A DNA stretch of 64,000 nt from Abelmoschus esculentus (GCA_035048815.1 JAUCBN010000024.1:8368001-8432000), one strand, 5' to 3'. Shown: positions 1-12,151, counted from the stretch's first letter. Program-made: numbers and translations. Notes: generated by a model not told the origin, from the letters alone.

Positions 1-246
1 AGATAATCATCATTTAATCTAGGAAATTCTTGATTGGCTCGATTCATATCTTCCAACATCAACTCCCGAATAGATTTGCTTCTTTCTCCTTGCATTATGA
101 ACCTTCAACTTGAAACACACCTATAAACTTTTTTTACGAAAAAGAAAAAAAAGAAAAGATGTTAGTAAAAATAATAAATAAAGAAGGCAAAAAAATTAAA
201 GAAGACAAAATTTAGTTGTCAATCCCCGGCAACGGTGCCAAAATCT
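1..246 (-). mobile_element. Leader of Athila-type element E, cut by the window edge
   Basis: This is the first internal stretch of a minus-strand LTR retrotransposon whose 5' LTR is 247-1591. The primer-binding site is at 223-241. Read on the minus strand it is a variant of TGGCGCCGTTGCCGGGGA, the site that plant Athila-type Gypsy elements use to prime on a tRNA. The rest is an AT-rich leader; the gag gene would lie to the left of the window. Confidence 0.75.
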
Positions 247-1591
247 TGATACGTGTAATAAAAGCACAATTGAGTGCAAGTGTAAACGTCGCCAAGTAAT
301 AAAGTGATAAGTATATCGTGTATCGTCTCCACAGGGATTGGTATACTTAATATATCTCCCCTTGTTCCCTTTCTCCTGAAAAATAAAGTAAAAACACAAA
401 TAAGTGGATTTGTTTTATCTAACTAAATAATTAAATAACACAACATAAAATAAAAGATTGAGAACGATATAGAGAAAGTCAGTAGGATCCAGCTGCGTCA
501 ATCAGTAGATTCAATTGATCTTCTCCTTGTCCAATGCAATTACACAACACTGCTTCGATAGTACTACAGATACAGCCTCGGCAGCATTGGTGTTCTCTGT
601 CGCGGCAATCTCTTGCTCTTGGGCAGAGGCATCAAAGTTCAGCAAAGTGTCCGTAGTTGACTTCGTTTATCTCTAAATCAGAGTGTTGTTGATGAATAGT
701 CCTTGACGATACCTCTCAGCGTAAATCAACGATAACCACCAACCAATCCAACACTTCTTTTAGCTGCTGAAACTCTTAACCTATCTCTAGTCCAAGTTAG
801 TGTCTAAAACATCGTACTTATCCCTTTCGTGAATCTACACCTCTCAATGCTAGATAAATATATTACTTACAAACTTCTCTCTCGAGCTTGAATGCAATAA
901 TAAGGAATGACAATAGGATAAGCAAACTTTGATATTATTATTGCATTAGAACAAAGAAACAAGAATCAATTTTCTCTCACTAATATCTAAAACCTTCACC
1001 TATCCCTAAGAAATTTAGAATATAATGTCGTTAGGTACAATTCTTAGGAAGAAGGGTTTCTCTAAGTATCGGCTCTCTAAACAATATGGTCGGCTAGGGT
1101 ATATATAGTCTTAACCTAGGGCAAACCTTTCCTAAATAGACTCCAACTTGGAGTAAGGAACAAGTCTTCTTCAAGGGATCTGATATTTCCATGTTTATCG
1201 CCATCTAGAAGGGTTTTCCCGCTTGGTCTTTGACTTGGGCTTTTAGTGCGCTAGCCTGGTCCGATTGGTGCGCTGCATCTTCCAGAATGTTCTCTATATT
1301 TTTATCTTTCATTGCGCCTCTAATGTTGGTGCTACCACTCTGGATTCTGCTGCGGCCTTGTCTTCTACCTCGGCCTCAACATTGCTTCACTACTGCTTCG
1401 GCCCTGGATATTCCTGTATGTACAGAATATGTAATAATATTTGCATTCTCTATAAATATTGACTTTGTAAGTAATAACGGAATATCCAATATTTGCGAAC
1501 AGAGTCCATATTTTGGTTCAAGTTGGTGTATAATAGATTCATAAAGTATCATGAGAAGGGTAGTAAATAAATACCTTTTAGGCACTCATCA
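247..1591 (-). repeat. 5' LTR of element E
   Basis: The LTR begins on the minus strand at 1591 with TGATGAGTGCC and ends at 247 with the TG...CA-type terminus ...CGTATCA, directly followed by the primer-binding site. It aligns along its whole length with the LTRs at 54454-55798 and 61156-62504. A minus-strand TATA-like run lies near 1100-1112, at the same place as in the sister LTRs, so it probably marks the element's promoter. Its right end sits inside the reverse transcriptase of element D, so E inserted into D. The other end, and so the target duplication, is outside the window. Confidence 0.85.
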
Positions 1592-2290
1592 GCATGCAAC
1601 GCTGAAAAGTTGTCGGGGCATTACACAATCCAATGGGCATCCTCCAGAAAGCATAAGTGCCATAAGGACAAGTGAAAGTGGTCTTTTATTGGTCCTCCGG
1701 TGCTATGACAATTCAGTTATAACCTGAATATCCATCCAAGAAGCAAGAGTAAGCTTTGTCCGCTAAACGATCCAACATTTGATCAATAAAAGGTAGAGGA
1801 AAGTGATCCTTCTTCATAGCCTTATTGAGATTGTGATAGTCCATATAAATCCTCTATTCGGTCACTACACGCGTTGTCAATAACTCATTGTCTTTATTAC
1901 TTACCACAGTTATGCCTCCCTTCTTAGGCACACATTGAACCGGGATCACCCATGAACTATCCGATATTGGGTAAATAACTCTAGCATCAAGCTATTTGAT
2001 AATCTCCTTCATAACAACTTGCTTCATACTAGGGTTAGTCTATGTTGTGGATCTATGGAATTGTCAGGGCATTCTTCCAGAATTATTTTATGCATATAGA
2101 TAGTCGGACTAATCCCCTTTAAATCTGTCATGGTCTATCCTATTGCTCGTTTATGATGTGAAAAAATAACAAGTAGACTTCTCTCTTGAGCAAAATTAAG
2201 ATTTACAAAAATGTAACAGAAAATGTCTCATCTTCACCCAGATAAGCATATTTAAGATGTTGTGTTAAAGTCTTCAGCTCCAGCTTGGGT
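1592..2290 (-). pseudogene. Reverse transcriptase fragment of Athila-type element D
   Basis: Minus-strand reading gives pieces of a Ty3/Gypsy reverse transcriptase in several frames. From upstream to downstream these match the region before the RT, the GWRVCIDYRKLN region (degenerate near 1850-1980), the FLDGYSGY region near 1720, and RMP.GLCNAPTTFQRC at 1592-1640. The reading frame is broken by many stops and shifts. The gene stops abruptly at the LTR of element E, just after the conserved FQRC. Catalytic YxDD lies beyond the break and is not seen. Identification rests on known motif order in this family; it is clearly dead. Confidence 0.75.
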
Positions 2291-3240
2291 GCATTTAGTA
2301 ACGATGACTTGGGAGGAATGAATTCCTCAAAATCGAGAGGTTCGAGGCTCGAACGTTGTCTAGCCAACAGTAGACTACATTATTGCATTTCCAATGGAAA
2401 TTCATGAGCCTCTTCATAGTTATCAATTGTACAAAATTGATGTGAAAAAATTGATCAGCTTCTTTTGACAGCTCAGAGTCTGCTTCTAAAATGCTCAGAC
2501 ATTCTTCAGAATCATCCACGTACTTAAGAGAATTCTGGACATTCACGGTCACATTTTGATCCACTACTCACATAGTACACAATCAATGAGAATACAACCG
2601 GTTTTTAGGAAAGCTCTCCCCAAGATGATGGGTGCATTAGCATTAACCTCGCAATCAAGTATAAGTAAGTCGACTGGAAACACGAATTTGTCCACCCTCA
2701 CGATGACATCTTCGATCTTCCTCTTGAGTATCATGATGACATCACAAAAATTGATTTGGGTAGAGTAGTACACTTTTGTCGAGGCAATTGTCTCAAACTT
2801 GTCCATTTTCCACTTCTTCGTGACTATCTCCTATAGAAATTTAGCGTAAGTGGGCATTTGCTCAATTACCTCCAAGAGTGGGACATTTATGTACAATTGA
2901 TCCAGTTTATCAACAAATTTCTTGAACTAAATTTCATCATTGTACTTCTTCAACCTCTAGGGAAAGGGTGGTGGGGGTCTAAATTCTTCCATTGATGGCA
3001 TAGAAACTACTTTTGCCGTGACATTTCTATTAACTCCATCAGCAGGTTCCTTTGTCAAACCTTCCTCTTTGTCTTTTTCCTCGAGAACTTGCTAAGACAT
3101 TTCTTCTTGCATAGGTTTGGGTAAGGAATCATCACTCTTCTTCTCCCCAAACTTATCTTGCTAATTAATTTGAGTGTCACTCCTTAGTGTGATTGCGTTA
3201 CATTGCTTTTTACCATGTGACTTAGTGACTTTAGTGTCAC
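2291..3240 (-). pseudogene. Protease region of Athila-type element D
   Basis: This part continues the gag-pol gene of element D. Readable minus-strand segments are 2564-2806 and 2295-2564. The first carries the family-typical stretch KIEDVIVRVDKFVFPVD followed by APIILGRAFLKTG, which is the C-terminal half of the retropepsin-like domain in Athila polyproteins. The proline-rich PPPPFP linker occurs near 2970. Several frameshifts and stops separate the pieces, so no functional protein is possible. A TGCCGTGGCA palindrome lies at 3272-3281, just upstream. Confidence 0.75.
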
Positions 3241-4660
3241 TCAGTATACATCTTGGTTGACGGTCCTGTAATGCCGTGGCAATTTGACCAACCTAACTCT
3301 CTAGAGTTCGCAACGTAGCATTGTGGCTTTGTAATAATATACATTGATTCTTGATGGTTGTAGTATGCTCTTGAAGCATTGTCTTTGCACTTAGAATGAA
3401 TTCTTGCATAATTACTTCCAAAGAACTGTTATTAGATGATGATGGTTTTCCCTTGTTTGAATTATGTCAAGGCATATTCGATTGAAAATTCTGAGGCTCA
3501 TTAGTATTCTGATTCCGAGCTGGGGCATAGGATTGTTGTCTCCTTGATTTCCCTATGAGAAATTTGGATGCTGATGCCATCCTGGATTATATGTATTGGA
3601 GTATGGATTGTTGTTGCTTCTGTTGAAATTGCTCACATAATTGGTTGTCTCATGGTTTTATGGGAACTCACACTCATAATGATTACCATGGCATAATAGA
3701 CATGTGGAACTGGCCATCTTCACTTCCTTCACTTTATTGGAACGTTGGATGTTCTTCAACATGTTGGTGATGGGTGATAGGGGTAGATAATAAGTCCTTA
3801 GATTCAAGCTCAAAATTCCCTTGCGCCTTTCTCCCGGCTCCAAGTCTTGTAGAAGGAAATTGATAGTCATTGTTGGCAATTCTATCAAGAACATCGAATG
3901 CCTCCTTGGGTGATTTGTTTAGAAAAGTTTCATTTGTCGAGGCATCCAACATCATTCTAGTAGGTGCATTGACTCTGTTGTAGAACATCACAACTTGAGT
4001 TCAATCTTGAAAACCATGATTAGTACACTTCCGAAATAATCCCTTGTATCGATCCCAACATTTACACATAGACTCGTCGTCAACTTGTCAAAAAGAAGCA
4101 ATGTTATTCCTAAGCTGAGTGTTGAGATTCGGAGGATTATACCGCAGCAAAAATCTCTTGCATAGATCAGGCCATGATTCTATCAAACTGGATGGTACTC
4201 CACTTAACCTTGTCCTTGTTCGGCCACATAGGGAATAAAAAAATAGTTGAGCTTCAACACATCCTCATGCATTCCTTGTTGTCGAAATGAGTCACAAACT
4301 TCTAAGAAAGCACAAATATGTTGTCTTGCGTCTTCATGTGACATACCTCCAAATTGCCCAATAGAGTTTAGTATATTGAACATGATAGGCTTTAATTCGA
4401 AGTGAGTAGCTTGAATTTCTAATGCAACGATGCTAGGATTAAGATCATCCAAGATAGGATGTAAATGATCCTGAATAGCCCAAGGTCGAGGTGTAGCAGC
4501 ATTTTGATTTGCCACGACATTTGGAACTATTGGATCTTGCATTGGTGGTGGATCCATAGCTTTACATTGATTATTTCTTTTTTGTCGAAACAAACGCTCA
4601 ATTTGAGGCACTATAGGATAGAGAGGTCCGTCAGTAGACATTCTTGACATACACTGAGAA
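3241..4660 (-). pseudogene. gag of Athila-type element D
   Basis: Retrotransposon gag of the Athila lineage, encoding the capsid-like protein that packages element RNA. The N-terminal piece is 4204-4650 (minus), with the hallmark THFELKPIMFN...IGQFGG followed by DARQHICAFLEVCDSFR. The second piece, 3734-3991, carries MMFYNRVNAPTRMMLDAS and NNDYQFPS. The third piece, near 3658-3740, has a small cysteine/histidine knuckle, CLLCHGNHYEC. Frameshifts near 4200 and 4090 and several stops break the frame. The start at 4650 follows the leader and primer-binding site of the same element by about 115 bases. Confidence 0.85.
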
Positions 4661-4764
4661 AAATCCTAAAAATAAAAACAAATAAAACAAAAAGTAAAAT
4701 TGATCTAGAAAAATAAACAAAGTAAAATGAAAATGCCAAGGTAAAAATGACAAACTTCACTCGC

Positions 4765-4788
4765 CAGATCCCGGCAACGACGCCAAAA
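4765..4788 (-). other. Primer-binding site of element D
   Basis: Read on the minus strand this is TTTTGGCGTCGTTGCCGGGA, a variant of the Athila-type tRNA primer site. It lies directly between the LTR at 4792 and the gag leader. Confidence 0.75.
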
Positions 4789-4791
4789 ACT

Positions 4792-6345
4792 TGGTGCTCG
4801 ACTGGTGCTACTATAAATTATGTGAACATATATGTGCAAGTATACACAGTCAGACAAGTAATAAAGGGTGAATGAGTATCGTTCCCATGAGGATTGGGTA
4901 AAGTGTAAGTCAATTTTGTCAAGGAAAAAAGGTGTCACTAACTAAAAGGAAAATAAGGATTATGGTATGAACAAATGGAAATAAATATGTACGGTGAAGG
5001 TATGAAGGTGAAATGTTATGATAATTTTAGAATGCAAGCAACCAAAATATGTCAAGACAATTTTAGAATATAGTGTGTGAAGAGTATGATGATGTGATTG
5101 CAAGAAAACAGTTAAAATAGAGGAAACAAAGAAAACACTTTATAAATGCCGAGGCAAAAGCAAAATGCAAGAAAACGAGTAAGTTATATGTTGTATTAAC
5201 CCTCAATTGATGAGCTCTCTTGAGAATGATTAATGGGGGTTCCTATGGACTTCTTAACCTCACTCCTATGAACATCTAGATATTATGTGGTCTATTAACT
5301 CGACAGAAGTTTCTAATATGCTCTCGCTCTCTCGAGTCAAAAGAACCTGACAGTCTAAAATGCCATGGCATATCCTCTCAGTCTCAACAGTGTCATCTAG
5401 CCTATCGATAAAGCAAACTCCTTTTAGTCGTTGAAACCCTCACTTAAGTCTCTCTTGAGCATCTAAGGTCAGATTAGGCTCTATTTGCAATCTAGAACCC
5501 ATTGCTCACGTAGATTCTCCCTTAGTTCCTCTCGGGCACTAAGGATCTATGACTAGGTTTCTCTTGAATACCTAGCGTGCACCTAAACACATGACACTCT
5601 CATGCCTCTTACAATGCTTAAATGATTAAACACAGTGAGCAAATCAAATAAACAAACACATAGCATGCTAAACATTCATAAAAATAAAGAGTTAATCATC
5701 CACAAAAATATCCACTGAAATAAAGCTAACACATGGTGGTGTGAAAGAGTTTAAGAACAAATATCATCCATGAATATCATACTTAAATCATCCATAATAA
5801 CCTCGCAAAGATATAAAAATAAAGGAAAGGTAAAGGATAAAAGACACCATCAATGTGTTCTATCATCGACTTCTTCGACCACCATGGAGTTGCCTTAGCG
5901 TGCTAGTCCCTCTCGGGTGCCTAGTACGCCATTCCCTTTAAGCTCTATCAATGGAGTACTCTTCAGAAAAAGGTTCGGGAAGAAAGGTGGATGCTTTCCT
6001 ACACTGTTTTTTTCTCTCCTTGTACCTCAAAAATAACTGCAAAGGTATCCCCTTTTTCGGATAAAGGTTCCTCCTTTATTAGGTCACCTATCCTTATAAA
6101 ATAGGGGTGAAAACCCTAGGGTTTGGTGAAAATTCCATTTTAACCCCCTACAAGGTGGTTACAGCCAACCTGTATGGCACCAGCTAGCACTCCTCCCAAA
6201 ATATCTTCTTGTCTTTTAGTGCAGCACAAGAGGTCTCTATATTTGCCATTGTATTTTCCCATCGCTATCCTTCTGCGAATGCCATGAAAAATTTCCTTTG
6301 CTTCCTACTTTGCCGTACATGCACAACATCAACCAAAAGCACGAC
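4792..6345 (-). repeat. 5' LTR of element D, main part (interrupted by element C)
   Basis: A long LTR of a different subfamily from those at 247, 54454 and 61156. On the minus strand it ends at 4792 in ...CGAGCACCA, just before the primer-binding site. It carries exact palindromes TGCCGAGGCA (5147-5156) and TGCCATGGCA (5361-5370). Element C inserted at 6345/6346. The sequence resumes at 10445 and probably ends at 10612, where the minus strand reads TGATAACTCC, a usual LTR start in this lineage. The outer border is inferred. Confidence 0.6.
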
Positions 6346-7740
6346 TGGTGAGGGGTCAAAAGTCCTGCTTTTATGATGAAGCATTCGTCCATCCACCTTT
6401 TGTCAAATTGTAGTATTTAAGATGTTGATCCCACGAGGATTGGAGTTACTTATGCAATTTATTATTCCTGCACAATGAAAAAGTAAAGACATAGATAATT
6501 GAGTTGGATTATAACTAAGAAAACTAACTAAAGCAATAAAGATAAGTGATTAAGAAATCAAGAATGGAAAAGTGGGGTAGGATCCAGTTGTGTTGTATTG
6601 TGGATTCAATTGACTTGTTTCTGTTGCATGCAACTACTCAATACTGTCTCGGTAGAACTGCAGTTTTATTGCCTCGACAGTGAAGGGTTTCACCCGCCGC
6701 AGCAATCCCTTACTCTTGGGTGGACTTTACCAAGGTTTGGCAAAGTAGCCTCTGATGACTCCGTTTATCCTTAAGTCGAAGTACTATTGATGACTAGTCC
6801 TTGATGATAAATCCCAGCGTGAATCAATTGTAATTACCAATCAATCCCACTCTTCTTTTAGCCGCTGAAACTCTGACCTATCCCTAGGCCGAGTTAGTAT
6901 TTTCTGACTAGAAAAATACCATACTTATTCATTTCGTGAATCTAATTCTCCCGATATTAGATAAATAAATATCTCACAAACTTCTCTTCCGAGCTTGATT
7001 GCAAGAACAATGAATGGAAAAGAATAAGCAAATCTTGATATTTTTTTACGTGAAACAAGAAAACAAAGTACAATCTCCTCTCACAAATACTCTACAACTT
7101 TCACCTAAACCCTAAGAGGCGATGGAGGAGTTTAGGATTTTCTATGAACACTTGATTTCGAGATGTCCTCCTCTCTACATAGGCTATGGCTTATATAGGC
7201 TTGGCCTAGGATAAACCCTTCCAAAATAGGAATACAACTTGAAGTAAAACACAAGTTAATTACATAAATAAAAGATATTTATTTTATTTCCTAGTTTGTT
7301 CCAATAAGGATTCTTTTCCCACGTGGCCTTTGATATTGACTTTCCGTGTGTTTCCCAGCTTCGATTTCTATGTCGCTTGTCTTAACATGTCCACCTTATT
7401 TTTCTCTTCAGATCGCCTATCATATCGATATTTGTTCTTCAGGTGCTGTCGCGGACTCAAAATGCTGCCGGGGCGGGTACTTTTCTGCATTTCCGCTTCA
7501 GCTTCCAGCATCCATCTTCTTGTTTGACAATTCCTATGATGTAGTTTCCTTTCTAAGAAAGAAAACCATCAAATGCATCTGCTTTATGCCAAATAATAGA
7601 TAAATTCATGAAATCCATATTCGAATGGTAAAATATAGAAAATACGCAAAAATATCTATTATCGTCTCTAATTCTGTCTTTATTAGCAATAATCGAGTGG
7701 GAAAATGATATAAAATATGAGGACTTTTGGGCACTCAACA
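6346..7740 (-). repeat. 3' LTR of element C
   Basis: On the minus strand it starts at 7740 (TGTTGAGTGCC) and ends at 6346 (CCCCTCACCA). It is 1395 bases, 37 longer than its partner. Near 6770-6815 it keeps a stretch missing from the 5' LTR. A minus-strand TATA-like box lies near 7190-7200 (TATAAG...). Confidence 0.88.
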
Positions 7741-9081
7741 CACCCTCAAACTCAAACTTTTGTTTCTCCCCAAACAATGCAAAAGATAAATTTAAGTAAG
7801 AAATTTTAAAGTAATATATCGTCCTGCTTGTCTTGGTTCTAGGAATTCCTCGGAACTGGACTATGAGTCTTGGTGAGTGTGTGCGTAGTTGTGTCAAAGA
7901 TGATTTTCTAAGTTCTAATCCTTTTTCTAGCTCAAGACTTCCGACTAAGATTTTTCTTTAATTCTTTTTATTTTCTTCTCCCAATAGTGGTATATAAATC
8001 TATATTGCTGTAAATTTATATTACTTGAGTCAGTTTCGGACACCTCAAGTTTTTAACTATTCTTACTAGAGTCGATGATAGGCACCTCTAGTAAGTGGGA
8101 GAAACCTAAGTCCTAGAGCCAGTCATGGGCACCTCTATGAACTAAACTAGAGCCAGTGATAGGCACCTCTAGTATAAAATCTAAGCCTAAGTCCTTATTG
8201 CTTTTCAAAGAAAAGGACTTTTAAAATCAACTAAGACTAGCAGTGTTTATGTGATTTCAGACCCATATCTAATCCTAAGTACTAATCCTAATAGACCTTT
8301 CCGAATTCAAGTCTGGTGAATGGTGCATACTGCTGCGACGGCTGGAGAACATATTGCTACCGAGACAGTATCAATAAAATTCAACGGACTTAGAAAAAAC
8401 TTCCATGCATAAAACTGTAATTACTGTAAAGATATAAATTAAGGCAGTAGTAGGATAATCCGAATAATTTCCATGCATGACAGATATTTTTGTAAGATGG
8501 AAAATAGGATCAATACTCCCCCAAACTCGAGGGATGCATTGTCCTCAATGTATGTATCTGAACATAAGGCAACAATAAAAGATAAGATAAAAATTAAGAG
8601 ACAAGGAAAAGATAAATCAATATTTATATGTCGCGTCTTTGCCTCTTCTGTATCCTGAGGGTCATCAGTTTGTGTGGAGTTTATTGAGAAAGAAACTAAA
8701 AAAAATGCACTAGAAAACAATAATGAATAAGTATAAAATAAAACGGGGGAAATTAAGTTCTAGGGACGTAAACCCGTCATTATATGTTCTTGGTGGCCAG
8801 CCTTCCTTCACATTTTTCCGCCAAGGCAACCTTACGTCGTGGCAACTTGTCGCCGAGGCAACCTCCTTGGAAGGGACGACGAGCTTGATTGCAGGATCGT
8901 TTTATATGCTTCATGGCTTTTCCTTCTTGAAATTCCTTCCTAAAAAAATAACTCAAACATAATTAAACTTATTTTCTAAGAAAAATAACTCAAAAATAAT
9001 TAAACTAATTTCCTAAGATAGTAGTGCAAGAAAAATAACAAAAGAGTTAGAATCATCAATCCTCGACAACGGCGCCAGATT
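7741..9081 (-). other. Coding-free internal region of element C
   Basis: The stretch holds a purine-rich tract next to the 3' LTR (about 7741-7765 on the plus strand as CACCCTCAAACTC). A second polypurine-like site is at about 8515-8535 (CTCCCCCAAACTCG), the type that follows the last ORF in Athila elements. The primer-binding site is GGCGCCGTTGTCGAGGATTG near 9058-9078 on the minus strand. Short repeats of the form GAGCCAGT..TGGGCACCTCTA occur at 8068-8172. I found no recognisable protein in it; open frames of 60-114 codons show no known motif. Confidence 0.75.
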
Positions 9082-10439
9082 TGATAAAGGGGTCGGAAGT
9101 CCTGCTTTTATGATGAAGCATTCGTCCACCACCTTTTTCCAAATTATAGTATTTAAGATGTCGATCTCACGAGGATTGACGTTACTTACGCAATTTATTA
9201 TTCCTGCACAATGGAAAAGTAAAGACACAGATAATTGAGTTGGATTATAACTAAGAAAGCTAACTAAAGCAATAAAGATAAGAGATCAAGAAATCAATGA
9301 TGGAAAAGTGGGGTAGGATCCAGTTGTGTTGTATTGTGGATTCAATTGACTTGTTTCTGTCGCATGCAACTACTCAACACTGCCTTGGCAGAACTGCAGT
9401 TTTACTGCCTCGACAGTAAAGGGTTCCGTCCGCCGCGTCAATCCCTTGCTTTTGGGTAGACTTTACCAAGGTTCGGTAAAGTGTCCACTGATGAATCCGC
9501 TTGATGATACCTCCCAGCGTGAATCAATTGTAATCACCAACCAATCTCACACTTCTTTAAGCCGCTGAAACTCTAACCTATCTCTAGGCCGAGTTAGTAT
9601 TTCCCGACTAGAAAAGTATCGTACTTATTCCTTTCTTGAATCTAACTCTCCCGATATTAGATAAATAAATCTCTCATAAACTTCTCTCCCGATCTTGAAT
9701 GCAAGAATAATGAATGGCAAAGAATAAGCAAACCTTGATATTTTATTGTATGAAACAAGAAAACAAAGTACAATCTCTTCTCACAAATATTCTACAACTT
9801 TTACCTAAACCCTAAGAGGCGATGGAGGAGTTTAGGGATTTCTATGAACACTTAATTTCAAGATGTTCTCCTCTCTACATAGGCTATGGTTTATATAGGC
9901 TTGGCCTAGGGCAAACCTTTCCAAAGTAGGAATACAACTTGGAGTAAAACACAAGTTAAGTACATAAATAAAAGATATTTATTTTATTTTCTAGTTTATT
10001 CCTATTAGGATTCTTTTCCCACGTGGCCTTTGATATTGACTTTCCGTGTGTTTTCCAGCTTCGATTTCTATGCCGCTTGTCTTAAAACGTCCACCTTATT
10101 TTTCTCTTTAGATTGCCTATCATATCGATATTTTTTCTTCAAGTGCTACCGCAGCCTCAAAATGTTGTCGATGTGGGTACTTTTATGCATTTTAGCTTTA
10201 GCTTCCAACATCCATCTTCTTGTTTGGCAATTCCTATAATGCAGTTTCCTGTCTAAGAAAGAAAACCATCAAATGTATTTGTTTTATGCCAAATAATAGA
10301 TAAATTCATGAAATCTATATTCGGATGGTGAAATATAGAAAATACGCAAAATATCTATTATCGCCTTTAATTCTATCTTTATTAGCAATAATCGAGTGGG
10401 AAAATGATATAAAATATGAGGACTTTTGGACACTCAACA
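9082..10439 (-). repeat. 5' LTR of element C
   Basis: 1358 bases, starting on the minus strand at 10439 (TGTTGAGTGTCC) and ending at 9082 (CCCTTTATCA), next to the primer-binding site. It lacks about 37 bases near 9505 that the 3' LTR has; the repeated CTTGATGAT at that point suggests a slippage or microhomology deletion. It has the exact palindrome TGCCTTGGCA at 9381-9390. Confidence 0.88.
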
Positions 10440-10444
10440 ACGAC

Positions 10445-10612
10445 CTTCCCCGTAAAATAGCACCTATTGCCATGCCATAAATGCTAAGGCCTCACTAACC
10501 ACTACATGCAATGTCATGATCCTAAATGCATCTAAATATTTCTAAATGAATTTAAGGATACTCAATAACTTAAGTAAAAAGGCCCTAAATATAATCTTTT
10601 TTGGAGTTATCA
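10445..10612 (-). repeat. Outer end of the element D LTR beyond the element C insertion
   Basis: After the ACGAC duplication the sequence seems to continue the LTR begun at 4792. On the minus strand it starts at 10612 with TGATAACTCC and reads away from the flank. The border is inferred from this typical LTR start; I cannot check it against another copy inside the window. Confidence 0.45.
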
Positions 10613-11030
10613 CCTTGTCATATCAAAATGGTTTTAAGGGTAACTGAATTGCCTAAACGGACACCACCGTTTTGATACAGCCCCCTTGGTGTATCGATAT
10701 TGACCCTCAAGATAACTAAATTATCGACCCTAATAGCATCGTATCAATACGACCCCTAGGCATTTTGATACGGGTGTCTGTACTCATTGAAATAAACTTA
10801 TAATTATCAAGATTCATTTTTAAATCATTAAAAGATCAAAAATTTTAAATTTGCCTAATATGATTAAGTTTTCCTCTAGAACTACGTAGGATTAGTTTAA
10901 TAGGAAGTTTATTTATAATAATAACTAAGTCGAATCGGACCATCGAAAAATATCATCGAACTACCGAAATTCTTGATCGTAGCATCTTCTGAACCGATTT
11001 CTTACCAAACCGGAAAGGGGTGTTACAAGT
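10613..11030. other. Degenerate repeat with TATCGATAC-like words
   Basis: No gene seen. The stretch carries several GTATCGATA/GTATCAATA words and ends near 11028 with a minus-strand TGTAACACCCC, a start often seen in chromovirus-type LTRs. Similar wording occurs at 50951-51700. It is probably an LTR remnant of an unrelated Gypsy element. Confidence 0.35.
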
Positions 11031-11245
11031 GGAGCGATTAATCTTTAAAGTTTCGTATTTTATCAAAGTTGGCTATTGATGGTTTAGCAATTCCAATAAT
11101 AACTGTAACTTTTGAGGATACATTTAATGCTAGGAGTCGCGTGATTGATTCTTATAGAGCTTCACTATCTCTAGATACCTAGCAAATGTTGACTTGTAGT
11201 GGAGATTTGTGTCAATCTATTTAGGGAGTGAAGAGGAAGAATAAA
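11031..11245 (+). pseudogene. hAT transposase C-terminal dimerisation domain remnant
   Basis: Plus-strand reading from about 11032 gives KFRILSKLAIDGLAIPIIT, then F.ARSRVIDSYRASLS. This corresponds to the hAT-family C-terminal dimerisation domain, whose usual form is LSK.ARD.LAIP.STVASES.FS..GR..D.YRSSL. In-frame stops occur after SD and after SLDT, and again before the lysine/arginine-rich tail. The rest of the transposase is absent. A MULE inserted 30 bases downstream. Confidence 0.7.
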
Positions 11246-11275
11246 GTAAGACTATTTAAGTTTGAATATATTAAT

Positions 11276-11575
11276 GGCTTAACTCAGAAATATGTACCTA
11301 AACTATACATTTTTTCTGAAATAGATGTCTAATATTTTTTTTGCTAAAATAAGTACCTAAACTATATATTTTTTCTGAAATAGGTGCCTAATGTTTTTTT
11401 TTTGTTGAAATAAGTGCCTAAAGTTTTATTCCATTAACATTTTAAGGTAACACTGTTAAAAAAATTGTTTAACTTATAAATAGGTACCTAAACTATAAAT
11501 TATTTTTAGATAAGTAACTAATGTTGTTGTTTTCAACTTAGTCATTCAATTTTTATTTCTAAATAATTCGATTAA
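11276..11575 (+). repeat. Left terminal inverted repeat of the MULE
   Basis: About 300 bases, inverted relative to 12345-12720. Inside it a unit close to AAATAAGTGCCTAAACTATA plus a poly-T run is repeated three to four times, so the arm itself is built of short subterminal repeats. Confidence 0.8.
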
Positions 11576-11589
11576 AACCTACAAATGTT

Positions 11590-12151
11590 CGTTCTCCTCG
11601 TTACGCTCGTCTCACAACCTTCTTTCAAACAAGAACACGAATTCAGATTTCAATACCACTGTTTCCATTTCGAGCAAAGGAAGATCATCGAATGAGAACT
11701 CGATATCCAAGGGTGGGAAGGAGAAGACCAACACAAATGTGAGTTCAGAGAAACGCAGCGCAGCAAATTTCTTGAATAGAATGAGGAATAATGGTGCATT
11801 GATAGATACACCGAATGGTGTTGTGATTAACTCCGATAATGGTAAAGTAAGACATGCAAGTGAGCAAAAAAAAGTAACAATAATAAAGGTGATAAACAGA
11901 AGGATCAAAGTTCAACACCCCAAACACGGTCTAATGGAAAAAGGACGAAAGAGAAGGGAAACCCAGTGAAGAAGAGTGCAGGATGGCCGTCAAAGAGGGT
12001 GCTTGCAACATCACCTGTCAGTCTATCAGGTCCTGGGAAACGGGGGAGGGAAGCTGTTGAGACAGATTCAGGCGGTGGACAAGCGAAGAAGCGTTCAAAA
12101 AATGAAAACAATTTCAGTATTCAATCTGGCTTTTATTTTGTATTCGTGTAG
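11590..12151 (+). pseudogene. Captured gene fragment in the MULE (basic, AT-hook-like; source unknown)
   Basis: Frame 3 is open from near 11590 to the TGA at 11967-11969. It encodes a serine/asparagine-rich stretch, then EKRSAANFLNRMRNNG and a basic tail (KHGLMEKGRKRRE). A second frame continues at 11966-12151 with KKSAGWPSKR, GPGKRGREAVETDSGGG and AKKRSKN. KKSAGWPSKR resembles an AT-hook (core GRP) with the R replaced by W. The change of frame at about 11960 would be cured by one indel, so the two parts probably come from one nuclear basic protein. Base composition is richer in GC than the terminal repeats. I do not recognise the parent gene; there is no start or splice evidence that it is expressed. 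Confidence 0.6.

Larger units (their letters stand above)
6346..10439 (-). mobile_element. Complete non-autonomous LTR element C without coding sequence
   Basis: A 4.1-kb element flanked by a perfect 5-bp target duplication, ACGAC, at 6341-6345 and 10440-10444. It has two similar LTRs (6346-7740 and 9082-10439), a primer-binding site at about 9058-9078, a polypurine tract next to the 3' LTR, and a 1.34-kb internal region with no gag, protease, RT or integrase. That is the plan of a LARD-like or TRIM-like derivative that must be moved by another element's proteins. It sits in the LTR of element D. Confidence 0.9.

Noticed and set aside
1265..1462. A 65-codon plus-strand frame recurring at 55469-55666 and 62175-62372
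   Set aside because: It is repeated because the LTRs are homologous; it lies antisense to the element, changes ends between copies and has no known motif.
8068..8172. Short repeats GAGCCAGT..GGGCACCTCTA in element C as a regulatory array
   Set aside because: Only three uneven copies; more likely local duplication in non-coding element DNA.
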